NCBI RefSeq assembly: GCF_020172685.1
Contig: NZ_CP083986.1
Coordinates: 4,234,158-4,298,157, forward strand
Source of the DNA: [Mycobacterium] nativiensis
Lineage (GTDB): Bacteria; Actinomycetota; Actinomycetes; Mycobacteriales; Mycobacteriaceae
Reading direction: 5' to 3'
DNA: 64,000 bases
The translations under genes were made by a program, and so were the position numbers. The notes beneath the pieces are model-generated. The model saw only the letters and a list, made by a program, of their open reading frames with translations. It had not been told where the DNA came from and did no database searches. This document shows positions 28,039 through 36,265 of the stretch, in pieces (the first letter of the stretch is position 1; every line of letters starts with the position of its first letter).

Positions 28039-28872
28039 TTGAAAATCCGCAACATTGATATCGACTTTTCGACAGCAAAGATTCTCTGGACCCCAGAAAC
28101 GCCGGAGTTCGCTCAGTTTTGGAACGCCACTTCTACCTTCCTTCCCTACCTGGAGCCCTTTCTGAATGCGGCTGTCCGTAAAGGAATGGGTACGTTATCG
28201 AACGATGAATGCGATCGTCAGCTCCGCGACGATTGCCGAATCTTCATGGCGCAGGAGGGGCTCCACTACCGCAACCACGAGAAGTTCAACAAGAAGCTGA
28301 GAGAGTCGGGTTATCCCGAACTAGCCTCCCGCGAAGCGGTCATCAAGGCCGACTATGACGGCTATATGGAGAAAAGGGGCCTCAAGTTCTGCCTTGCATA
28401 CGCCGAGGGCTTCGAGACGTTAGGCCCCATCCTTGCGTGCTATTTTTTGGAAGCAGCGCGAGAACTCCAAGATCCGCGCGTCGATGATCCGACGGCTGAT
28501 TTGTGGCGATGGCACCTCGCCGAGGAATACGAGCATCGTCACGTATGCAACTATTTATTCCATCGCCTGTATCCCGGGTATTGGTATCGCCTCTACGGCA
28601 TGGCCTATGCGGGCCGGCACATGCTTTCGTACATGCTTAGAACAGCGCTGTACTTGATCAATGAGGATTATCGAACAGGGCGGATCACCGATCCGTGGCG
28701 CAGCCGACTTCGGTTGATTGGCGTGTGTGGACGAATGCTCGGCTATGCCATTCCACGTTGGATCAAGTCGGCCCACCCAAACTATGACCCAATCGACATC
28801 CCGCCGCCAGCAAGGTCGATGGAGGTTCTCGAGAGAACTGAGTTGCAGTGGCAGCGAAAGCGGGGAAACTGA
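28039..28872 (+). CDS. Predicted metal-dependent hydrolase-family protein (PF10118 type)
   Basis: 277 aa helical protein with ferritin-like metal ligands: MAQEGLHYRNHEKF, EGFETLGP and WHLAEEYEHRHVCNYLFH. The family is annotated as metal-dependent hydrolase, but members have no settled function. Start: TTG 28039 follows GAAGGGG with good spacing and gives the usual short N-terminus (LKIRNIDIDF); ATG 27997 and 27949 in the same frame are alternatives. The 270-bp gap to the DUF2834 gene holds nothing recognisable. GC content is lower than in the neighbouring catabolic genes. Confidence 0.7.
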   Translation: MKIRNIDIDFSTAKILWTPETPEFAQFWNATSTFLPYLEPFLNAAVRKGMGTLSNDECDRQLRDDCRIFMAQEGLHYRNHEKFNKKLRESGYPELASREAVIKADYDGYMEKRGLKFCLAYAEGFETLGPILACYFLEAARELQDPRVDDPTADLWRWHLAEEYEHRHVCNYLFHRLYPGYWYRLYGMAYAGRHMLSYMLRTALYLINEDYRTGRITDPWRSRLRLIGVCGRMLGYAIPRWIKSAHPNYDPIDIPPPARSMEVLERTELQWQRKRGN

Positions 28873-28987
28873 CAGCAGTGATTAGCTGCTGAGTAGGAGC
28901 CGGAAACCCCGGGGACGAGCTACACAGATGAAGCCGTTGGCCATGCCGAAGTCCCATCATCGCATATACCGATAAAAGCCGTAGCCG

Positions 28988-29027
28988 CGCCCAACTCCCT
29001 CCGGACGGCCTCCGGCCGGATTGGGCG
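28988..29027. terminator. Two-step hairpin in the gap before menB
   Basis: Outer arms CGCCCAA (28988-28994) and TTGGGCG (29021-29027) and inner arms TCCGG (29000-29004) and CCGGA (29016-29020), with a one-sided 5-base bulge. It lies between the converging hydrolase-family gene (ends 28872) and menB (ends 29249), so it may end either transcript. The rest of the gap has only one doubtful Cys-rich frame from 29095. Confidence 0.4.
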
Positions 29028-29248
29028 GGCATAGGGCCTAGCAGTGATCGCGCCGCCGGCACCGTCACGTTCGTGCGGCCGCAACAGCACGGCGATGGCC
29101 TACCTGTTCTGCGGAGAGTGCAGTTGCGTCTTGGCTTCGGACGATGTGTCCACCGCCGATAAGGGCCGACTGTACATCCAGTGCACCACCTCTGACGTGT
29201 CCAAATGCGAGAGAACCCACGAGATCTCGAACCGGCGATCTTCCGCGT

Positions 29249-30178
29249 TCAGAAGTAACGCGGAAACTGCCCGTATTCCGGCGCACGCTTTTCCAGGAAG
29301 GCGTCGCGCCCCTCGACAGCCTCATCAGTCATGTATGCCAGCCGGGTCGCCTCCCCGGCGAACAGTTGCTGACCCACCAGGCCGTCATCGAGAAGGTTGA
29401 AGGCGTACTTCAGCATCCGCTGCGCCTGAGGTGATTTCGCATTGATCGCCGCGGCCCACTCCAGCCCGACAGTCTCCAGATCAGCGTGGTCGACGACTTC
29501 GTTGACCGCACCCATCCGATGCATCTGCTCGGCGCTGTAGGTCTTGCCCAGGAAGAAGATCTCCCGGGCGAACTTCTGGCCGACCTGGCGGGCCAGGTAC
29601 GCGCTGCCGAAACTGCCGTCGAAACTGCCGACGTCGGCGTCGGTCTGCTTGAACCGGGCATGCTCGCGGCTAGCCAACGTGAGGTCGCAGGTCGAGTGCA
29701 GGCTATGCCCACCGCCGGCGGCCCACCCGTTGACCAGGCAGATCACCACCTTGGGCATGAACCGGATCAGTCGCTGCACCTCCAGGATGTGCAGCCGCCC
29801 CGCGCGCGCCACATCGACGGTGTCAGCGGTCTCGCCAGAGGCGTACTGGTAGCCGGTGCGTCCGCGGATACGCTGGTCACCGCCGGAGCAGAACGCCCAC
29901 ACACCATCCCGCGGGCTGGGCCCGTTGCCGGTCAGCAGCACCACCCCGACATCGGGCGACATCCGCGCATGCTCAAGTACGCGAAACAGCTCATCGACGC
30001 CATGCGGCCGAAAAGCGTTGCGCACCTCGGGCCGGTTGAACGCAACCCGCACCGTCGGCTGCAGTGCGCCGTCGGCGGCGACATGGCGGTGATAGGTAAT
30101 GTCGGTCAGATCGGCGAACCCGGCGGAGATCTCCGAGACGGGACACCACGCCGTTGCGTGAAACGGATTGTCGGTCAA
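29249..30178 (-). CDS. menB: MenB-like 1,4-dihydroxy-2-naphthoyl-CoA synthase
   Basis: 309 aa crotonase very close to mycobacterial MenB: VRVAFNRPEVRNAFRPH, CSGGDQRIRGR, KQTDADVGSFDG and the C-terminal RYF. These are the MenB signature segments (Asp/Ser of DADVGSFDG), and length agrees with the roughly 314-residue family member of M. tuberculosis. Normal role: Dieckmann-type ring closure in menaquinone synthesis. The location is odd: no other men gene is near, and it is translationally coupled (ATGA 30175-30178) to a LuxR regulator. It may be a paralogue recruited to catabolism or simply the displaced housekeeping copy. Confidence 0.85.
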   Translation of the reverse strand: MTDNPFHATAWCPVSEISAGFADLTDITYHRHVAADGALQPTVRVAFNRPEVRNAFRPHGVDELFRVLEHARMSPDVGVVLLTGNGPSPRDGVWAFCSGGDQRIRGRTGYQYASGETADTVDVARAGRLHILEVQRLIRFMPKVVICLVNGWAAGGGHSLHSTCDLTLASREHARFKQTDADVGSFDGSFGSAYLARQVGQKFAREIFFLGKTYSAEQMHRMGAVNEVVDHADLETVGLEWAAAINAKSPQAQRMLKYAFNLLDDGLVGQQLFAGEATRLAYMTDEAVEGRDAFLEKRAPEYGQFPRYF

Positions 30179-31257
30179 CGGATCGGCCGCCTAGGCTTGG
30201 TCTCGTCCAGGTACAGGGCGATCGCCTCCGATCGATTGATGGCGCCGATTTTGCGCAGGATTCTCTTCACGTGTGTCTTGACGGTTTCTACCGTGACGAC
30301 GAGGTCATCGGCGATGTCTGCGTTGGAGGCGCCTCGTACCAGCCTTTCGAATACTTCGCGTTCACGGTCCGACAACGCGGCGCCCAGTGCGGAGTCCGCG
30401 GCGATGGTCGCGGGCTCGACCCCGCCGTCGTCGTGTTCGACATCCAGGCTGATGGCTGCCGTGGCGATGCGGTCGGCTTCTTCGGCGAGCCGGGACGCCG
30501 CGCGGGCGATGGAGGCCCGCTGGTGTTGCACCCGCTCGAAATTCAGCATCCGTTCGTAGAGCAGTGAAAATGCGGAGGCGAACGCATCAAGCACGTCACA
30601 GTCACCGATCGTGACACGACCGCGACTACGGCGACCGACGTGCAGCAGTGCGACCACCTCGGATTTCGCCACGACCGGCGCGACGAGGTACTCCCCGGAG
30701 TCGAGCAACTCCCGATACCCGGGCGTAGCGGGCACGTCGCGGTCGTCGGCCCGGACAGTTTCGCGCAGACGAATACACCTCGCCTCGGATTCACAATCCT
30801 GACGAGGGATCACAGTGGGACCGCCTAGGCCGTGATCCGATTCCTCGACGACGAACCCATCGTCTTCAAGGAACGACAACAGGGAATGATCGAAATCGAG
30901 TGTGTCGCAAAGTTCAGTGCAGGCCTGACGGCCGAGCCGGTGCAGCGATTCGGCCTTCCTCATACGACGGATGACCGCCGTCAGCGACCGCACCACACCG
31001 ACCCGATCGTTGGCTCTCAACTCGCGGGCTTCCACCTGCGCCTGCAGGAACACAGCGAACAGGCCCTCCTGGATTGGTGCAGCCGTGCCGTCGTGGGCGA
31101 TGTGCCCGGACTTCGCCAGACGATCCGTCGTGGCGTCAGCCATCGTGATGGCCTCGTCGAGGGTCGTCGCATCGCCAGATCGAGCGATACCGTGTGCGCC
31201 ACACAACTGTTGGTCGAGTTCGTTGAGTCGGGACACCATCCCCCGGGAGGTAGTCAC
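30175..31257 (-). CDS. LuxR-type regulator with GAF-like sensor (second of pair)
   Basis: 360 aa. A central GAF-like region (about residues 100-240; VAPVVAKSEVVALLHVGR) precedes a C-terminal LuxR HTH: LSDREREVFERLVRGASNA and TVKTHVKRILRKIGA. The start is one of two adjacent GTG codons (31260 or 31257); I prefer 31257 because it forms a GTGA overlap with the upstream regulator and has GGAGG at better spacing. Likely senses a small molecule; target genes unknown, probably including its own operon with menB. Confidence 0.83.
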   Translation of the reverse strand: MTTSRGMVSRLNELDQQLCGAHGIARSGDATTLDEAITMADATTDRLAKSGHIAHDGTAAPIQEGLFAVFLQAQVEARELRANDRVGVVRSLTAVIRRMRKAESLHRLGRQACTELCDTLDFDHSLLSFLEDDGFVVEESDHGLGGPTVIPRQDCESEARCIRLRETVRADDRDVPATPGYRELLDSGEYLVAPVVAKSEVVALLHVGRRSRGRVTIGDCDVLDAFASAFSLLYERMLNFERVQHQRASIARAASRLAEEADRIATAAISLDVEHDDGGVEPATIAADSALGAALSDREREVFERLVRGASNADIADDLVVTVETVKTHVKRILRKIGAINRSEAIALYLDETKPRRPIR

Positions 31258-32399
31258 CACGCACCTCCGGCGTTGGCGGTTGCCATCCCGGAATAGACCG
31301 CGACCGCCGCGGCGCGACTCGGCGTATTGAGCTTCTTGGCAATCCGCTTCAGATGGGACTTCACCGTCCCCTCCGAGATCACCAGCGACCGGGCGATCTG
31401 GCCGTTAGTAGCCCCGGTGGCCACATGTGCCATGATTTCGCGTTCGCGGGTGGTCAGCGTGGCAGCAGCGGTTTCGTCGCGGCGATGGCACGGGTCGTCA
31501 TGTCCGTCGATCGCTGTCCGAATCGCGGATTGGGCTGATCCGCTGAGCAGCCCATCGACATTGCCGCACAGGTTATTCACTTCGGTCCGTTGTTGGGCTG
31601 CCTTCTCCTCAAGCACGGCGCTCTCGAAGGCCACGGACAGGCATTCGGCGAAGGTCTCCAACTGGTCGAGATGGTCCATCGACACCGTTCCACGGGGTCC
31701 GGGACGATCAGCGTGCAGCATCCCGATTGCTCTGCCGCGGATAGTGATGGGCGCGGCGATATAGCCGAAGCAGCCGGAGATCCGGACAATCTCCTTGAAG
31801 GTGCGCTTGTCATCGGTCGGGGCCGGCACGAGGGCTCCGGCCCGCTTGCGGACAAGCTCCGTCTCCAGTGGAGCAACCGACAGGGGAATCCGGGCGCCGT
31901 CGACGTACTCACGGAACTGTCGAGCGTGGCGGTCTGATTCGTCTGCGATATAGAGGCGCTGCGGAAGCCACAGCGAACCACGCACCGTAGAGATCATCGT
32001 CCGGGTGAAAGCCAACTCCCGGCTCAGCACCTCCGGGGCAGCGTAGATCATGTCGCGCGGCGGCAGGCCACGCAGATCCCCCAGCGCGTTGCGGATCTCC
32101 GACAACGAGCTCACCCGTCGAGCCAGGTCGCGATCGATGAGCTCGCAGCGCAACTTCATCACCGCAATCAAGAGTTCTGAAGTTGCCACAGTGTCATCGG
32201 TCGGCTCAGCCGAATGTTCGATGCGCTGCTGCAGACGCTGCCGCAGATCATCCAACCGCGTCCCCCACGCGTCCGCCGGCATGTCTGGTGGCGACAACGC
32301 AAGATGGTCGGTAACGGCTGCAACGAGAGCCCCCACCCGCTCAGCCAGGTACGGATCCTCCGGACTGTGAACCGTTGATATTCGCGTGCCCATGACCAT
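31254..32399 (-). CDS. LuxR-type regulator with GAF-like sensor (first of pair)
   Basis: 381 aa, same architecture as its neighbour: N-terminal helical region, GAF-like middle (FGYIAAPITIRGRAIGMLHAD) and C-terminal LuxR HTH (LTTREREIMAHVATGATNG, GTVKSHLKRIAKKL). ATG 32399 has GGGGGAGAG directly upstream. Arrangement as two tandem GAF-LuxR genes followed by menB suggests one operon of about 3.1 kb. A FadR-type operator at 32422-32432 lies in front of it, so the pair seems to be under the FadR-like regulator too. Confidence 0.83.
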   Translation of the reverse strand: MVMGTRISTVHSPEDPYLAERVGALVAAVTDHLALSPPDMPADAWGTRLDDLRQRLQQRIEHSAEPTDDTVATSELLIAVMKLRCELIDRDLARRVSSLSEIRNALGDLRGLPPRDMIYAAPEVLSRELAFTRTMISTVRGSLWLPQRLYIADESDRHARQFREYVDGARIPLSVAPLETELVRKRAGALVPAPTDDKRTFKEIVRISGCFGYIAAPITIRGRAIGMLHADRPGPRGTVSMDHLDQLETFAECLSVAFESAVLEEKAAQQRTEVNNLCGNVDGLLSGSAQSAIRTAIDGHDDPCHRRDETAAATLTTREREIMAHVATGATNGQIARSLVISEGTVKSHLKRIAKKLNTPSRAAAVAVYSGMATANAGGAW

Positions 32400-32421
32400 G
32401 TCTCTCCCCCATTCCGAGTTG

Positions 32422-32432
32422 CGGTCAGACCA
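32422..32432 (-). promoter_or_regulatory. FadR-type operator before the LuxR operon
   Basis: CGGTCAGACCA on the plus strand, exact GGTCNGACC core, 23 bp upstream of the LuxR start codon. On the minus strand it is preceded by a further half-site TGGTCCA. No convincing -35/-10 pair was found around it. Confidence 0.65.
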
Positions 32433-32522
32433 TTGGACCAAACCTTACCCAAGTGTCGCGTGGATCACAACCTTCGGGCAATACCTCACCGCATCACGGC
32501 CAAACCCATGCGCTCGGCATCT

Positions 32523-32562
32523 TTGCATCCGGCCCCCGACAAATGGTCTAATGGTCAGTCCA
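32523..32562 (+). promoter_or_regulatory. Promoter and degenerate FadR-type operator before the MDR oxidoreductase
   Basis: -35 TTGCAT (32523-32528), 18-bp spacer, -10-like TCTAAT (32547-32552), overlapping TGGTCAGTCCA (32552-32562), one mismatch from a perfect palindrome. The ribosome site GAGGAGG follows at 32565-32571. Together with the site at 32422 it frames a 177-bp divergent control region. Confidence 0.5.
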
Positions 32563-32576
32563 TAGAGGAGGTTGCC

Positions 32577-33557
32577 ATGCACGCTGTGGTCATGCAGGAA
32601 TATGGCGCATCGGCGGTGTTGCGCCCCGGTGAATTTCCAGACCCGGCCACGCGTCCGGGCTGGGTTACCGTGGCGCTGCGTGCTAGCGCACTTAACTGGC
32701 ATGACGTCCTGGTGCGACAGGGCCGCTACGGCTCGCCGCTGCCCCATATCATCGGCGCCGACGGAGCCGGTGTACGTACCGACACCGGCGAGCAGGTGGT
32801 GGTGCTGCCATCGCTGAACTGGGGCAACAGCGACGACGCGCCCGGCGCCCGCTTCGAAATCTTGGGCGACCACACCCCGGGGACGTATGCCGAATTGGTC
32901 AGCGTGCCCGCCGAGTGCCTGGCGCCAAAACCCGCGGGACTGAGCTGGGTCGAGGCGGCGGCGCTGCCGCTGGTGGGGGTAACGACCTACCGGGCCCTGT
33001 TCACCCGCGGACGCCTGCAAGCAGGTGAGTCGATGTTGGTGATAGGCGCCGGTGGGGGGATCTCCACGATGGCGATCGCCCTTGCAACGGCCGCCGGTGC
33101 CGACGTCACAGTGACCTCCTCGTCCCCCGACACGATCGAGCGGGCAGTGTCCGCGGGAGCGCGCGCCGGGGTGCTACACACCGAAAGCGGTTGGCCCGAC
33201 CAGGCCCGCGCCCTGTCACCGGGTAAAGCCGGATTCGATCTGATCCTCGACCCGGTCGGCCGCTGGACCGAATCGGTGCGTGCTCTGCGCCCCGGTGGCC
33301 GGCTGGTGGTCCTCGGCGCTAACGCGGCACAGACGGCCGATATGGACATCCGGAGTTTCTACTTCGGCCAATTCGATCTGCTCGGAACAACCATGGGCAG
33401 CAACAGGGATTTCGCCGGCTTGCTCGCCATGATGGATCAGTACTCGGTGCGCCCACCGGTGATAGACCGCGAGTTCCCCCTGGACCGGGCCGCCGAAGCA
33501 CACGAGTACCTCGAGCATGGCCGTGCATTCGGCAAATGCGTGTTAACCCATGGCTAG
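32577..33557 (+). CDS. MDR-family oxidoreductase (quinone/enoyl reductase-like)
   Basis: 326 aa medium-chain reductase: GroES-like N-terminal domain with NWHDVLVRQG, Rossmann domain with VIGAGGGISTMAIALA, C-terminal AAEAHEYLEHGRAFGKCVL. The four-Cys structural zinc loop is absent, so it belongs to the zinc-poor quinone oxidoreductase/enoyl reductase branch rather than to classical alcohol dehydrogenases. ATG 32577 is preceded by GAGGAGG. Likely a redox step in the CoA pathway; exact substrate unknown. A crotonase follows after 72 bp. Confidence 0.8.
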   Translation: MHAVVMQEYGASAVLRPGEFPDPATRPGWVTVALRASALNWHDVLVRQGRYGSPLPHIIGADGAGVRTDTGEQVVVLPSLNWGNSDDAPGARFEILGDHTPGTYAELVSVPAECLAPKPAGLSWVEAAALPLVGVTTYRALFTRGRLQAGESMLVIGAGGGISTMAIALATAAGADVTVTSSSPDTIERAVSAGARAGVLHTESGWPDQARALSPGKAGFDLILDPVGRWTESVRALRPGGRLVVLGANAAQTADMDIRSFYFGQFDLLGTTMGSNRDFAGLLAMMDQYSVRPPVIDREFPLDRAAEAHEYLEHGRAFGKCVLTHG

Positions 33558-33629
33558 GGCGGCGAGACGACGTAGCGCGCGCCAGCACGACGACGACAAG
33601 CCGGACAACCAAAATTTAGGAGACACCCC

Positions 33630-34445
33630 GTGAGCGAGTCCCCCGAGCTGGTGAACTACCGACTCGAAACCACCGCGCCCAACACCCCCGACGACGTGCT
33701 GGCGGCCTTCCTGACCCTGGACGACCCCGCCCGGCGCAACGCGCTATCCGATGCCCTGTTAGACCAGCTCAGCGCATTGCTACAGCAGGCCGCATCAGAT
33801 CCCCGGGTCCGGGTCATCGTGCTGACGTCGTCGCATCCGCGGATCTTCTCCGCCGGCGGCAACCTCGACGCGTTCGCCGACGATCGAGCGACCATCGAAA
33901 AATACGCTGGCCTTTCGAGGTTCCCGGCTCTGTTTCGCACCCTGACCGGAATCGACAAACCCATCGTGTGCGCGGCCAACGGCGACGTGCTGGCCGGTGC
34001 GTTGGGCATCGCGTTGGCCTGTGACCTGATCATCGCCAAGGATTCGATTCGGCTGGGCTGTCCCGAGATCAATGTGGGCGCTTTTCCATTCATGATCTCG
34101 GCGTTGATCTTCCGTGCCACCGGGCGGCTGGTCGCCAACGAGCTGATGATGACCGGCCGGCTGATCAGCACCGCTGAGGCGGCCGCCGCGGGATTGATCA
34201 ACAAGGTGGTGCCCGACGACGAATTCGACGACGCCCTGCGCCGGTGGATCTCCGAGATAGCCGCCAAATCACCGTTGCTACTCGGTATGGGCAAGCGGGC
34301 ACTTGCGGCGACGCGGGACCTGCCGCTGGAGTCGGCGCTGGACTACCTGCAGGCCCAACTCGCGTTGGCGTTCACCACCGACGACCTACCCGAAGGCGTG
34401 CGAGCCTTCAAGGAGAAGCGCCCCCCACAATGGCGCGGCAGGTGA
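33630..34445 (+). CDS. Crotonase-family protein with one catalytic Glu lost
   Basis: 271 aa. FSAGGNLDAF supplies the oxyanion hole and GCPEINVG keeps the second Glu, but the first reads LAGALGIALACD, with Gly where hydratases carry Glu. Isomerase, hydrolase or dehydratase chemistry is therefore more likely than simple hydration. GTG 33630 has TTAGGAGA upstream. It is probably co-transcribed with the MDR gene and precedes the next operator promoter. Confidence 0.8.
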   Translation: MSESPELVNYRLETTAPNTPDDVLAAFLTLDDPARRNALSDALLDQLSALLQQAASDPRVRVIVLTSSHPRIFSAGGNLDAFADDRATIEKYAGLSRFPALFRTLTGIDKPIVCAANGDVLAGALGIALACDLIIAKDSIRLGCPEINVGAFPFMISALIFRATGRLVANELMMTGRLISTAEAAAAGLINKVVPDDEFDDALRRWISEIAAKSPLLLGMGKRALAATRDLPLESALDYLQAQLALAFTTDDLPEGVRAFKEKRPPQWRGR

Positions 34446-34463
34446 GCGATGCGGGCCAACCCG

Positions 34464-34492
34464 TTGCACTTTCGGTCTGACCATTCTATTAT
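34464..34492 (+). promoter_or_regulatory. Promoter with embedded FadR-type operator before the second ligase operon
   Basis: -35 TTGCAC (34464-34469), 17-bp spacer, -10 TATTAT (34487-34492). CGGTCTGACCA (34473-34483) fills the spacer and the -10 starts five bases after the core, exactly as at 21121. This is the clearest promoter of the window and implies repression by occlusion. Confidence 0.78.
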
Positions 34493-34558
34493 TCGACTGA
34501 TTGGAGCTGCGGGTGTGCGCTCCGGACGGCGGATCGAAGGGAACCGAGGAATATCGCG

Positions 34559-36265
34559 ATGAAGCCCAGCCCGTACACCGATCGCTATAGCCCGCAGGAG
34601 ATCCGCGACTACTACGAGACGGGGCTGTGGTCGACAGAGACCTTCCATGACCTGCTGCACCGGAACGCCGAAAGCGCCCCCGACAAAGTGTTCGCCACAG
34701 ACGGCACGCGGTCGATGACATTCCGGCAGCTCTTCGACGCTGCCCAACGGTTGGCTGTCGGCCTGCATCGGAAAGGCTGGCGTGCCGGCGACACCGCCGC
34801 CGTGCAGCTGCCGAATTGGGTGGAGTTCATCCAGGTACTGGCCGCACTGTCGCGCCTGGGGGTCACCGCGGTACCTATTATGCCGATCTATCGGCACGAC
34901 GAGGTCGGTCACGTGTTGTCCAACGCCGGAATCCGGGCAGTGTTCACCCCGGCCAGTTTCAAGAAGTTCAACTATCTCGACATGTACCGCGGCCTGCGCC
35001 AGGATCATCCGCAACTCACCATCGTCATCGTCCGGCCCGATGACCCCCAAACCGGCACAGGCACGGACGACAATGTGTTCAGCCTGCACGAACTGGAGAC
35101 CGACACCGACACCGACGACGACAGCGCCCGCGCCGAGCTGGGCACCCCGCCGGGCCCGGACGAGCCATTCGTCATCGTCTACACCTCCGGAACCACGTCA
35201 CGGTCCAAAGGGTGCGCACACACCTTCAACACCTACTGTTCCGGGGCACGCCAGTTGACCACGGCGTTTGGCTACACCCAAGGCGACGTACAGTTCGGCC
35301 CCTCGCCAATCGCGCACACCACCGGACTGGTCACCAGCGTGCTGCTACCGCTGTTGGCTGGGGCATCGACACACCTGATGGCGGATTGGGATCCCGCCCG
35401 AGCAGTCGAGGAGATCCAGCGCTTCGGCTGCACCGCCGCGGTGACAGCCACGACGTTCTTACATACCCTGCTGTCCGCCTACGACACCGAGCGTCACGAT
35501 CTGACCACGTTGCGGTTGTGGACATGCGCGGGTGCGCCGATCCCCACCGCGATCGTCGAACACGCCCACGCGACGCTGCCCGACCTCCGGGTCCTGAGTC
35601 TTTATGGTCGCAGCGAAAACCTTGTTACCACTACATGTTCCATCGACGACGACCCTTCCCGGGCGCTGACCTCCGACGGCAAGGCGCTGCCCGGCGCTCA
35701 GATCCAGGTCGTCGACGCCGACGGCAATGCACTGCCCCCCGGCACCGAAGGCGACATCGCATACCGCGGCCCGTCCCACATGATCGAATATCTCGGTAAT
35801 CCCGAGGAGACCAACGCCCTGTTCACCGCCGACGGTTTCTCCCGCTCAGGCGATCTGGGAGTGATGACCGACGATGGCTTCGTCCGCGTTACCGGCAGGC
35901 TCAAGGACATCGTGATCCGCGGCGGCATGAACATCAGCGTCCGCGAGATCGAGGAGAATCTGGCCCACCACCCCGCACTGCAGGTGTCCTCATGCGTCGC
36001 TATGCCTGACGAGCGGCTCGGCGAAAAGGTGTGCTGCTACGTGGTGACCAAGCCTGGTCACGCCGCCCCGACCGTCGAGGAGTTGCGTAACTTCTTGCTG
36101 GGGCACGGCATGGCGATCCAAAAAACACCGGAACGCGTTATCGCCGTCGACGCGCTCCCGATGACGGCGACCGGCAAGGTCCTCAAACAGGACCTACGCA
36201 AAGACATCAAACAACGCATCGAGGCCGAGCTCGACGCTACTAACAGAATGGCGGATCCCCGCTGA
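34559..36265 (+). CDS. Acyl-CoA ligase (AMP-forming), second of the regulon
   Basis: 568 aa ANL ligase: YTSGTTSRSKGCAHT, SLYGRSE, FSRSGDLG, RLKDIVIRGGMNISVREIEE and Lys in TATGKVLKQDLRK. It resembles cyclohexanecarboxylate/long-chain-type ligases of the AliA/FadD group. ATG 34559 has GAGGA eight bases upstream. It heads an operon with an acyl-CoA dehydrogenase and the two subunits of a CoA-transferase, so it can activate an acid for immediate alpha,beta-desaturation. The A5 region SLYGRSE deviates from the common GxTE, which may reflect an unusual substrate. Confidence 0.87.
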   Translation: MKPSPYTDRYSPQEIRDYYETGLWSTETFHDLLHRNAESAPDKVFATDGTRSMTFRQLFDAAQRLAVGLHRKGWRAGDTAAVQLPNWVEFIQVLAALSRLGVTAVPIMPIYRHDEVGHVLSNAGIRAVFTPASFKKFNYLDMYRGLRQDHPQLTIVIVRPDDPQTGTGTDDNVFSLHELETDTDTDDDSARAELGTPPGPDEPFVIVYTSGTTSRSKGCAHTFNTYCSGARQLTTAFGYTQGDVQFGPSPIAHTTGLVTSVLLPLLAGASTHLMADWDPARAVEEIQRFGCTAAVTATTFLHTLLSAYDTERHDLTTLRLWTCAGAPIPTAIVEHAHATLPDLRVLSLYGRSENLVTTTCSIDDDPSRALTSDGKALPGAQIQVVDADGNALPPGTEGDIAYRGPSHMIEYLGNPEETNALFTADGFSRSGDLGVMTDDGFVRVTGRLKDIVIRGGMNISVREIEENLAHHPALQVSSCVAMPDERLGEKVCCYVVTKPGHAAPTVEELRNFLLGHGMAIQKTPERVIAVDALPMTATGKVLKQDLRKDIKQRIEAELDATNRMADPR

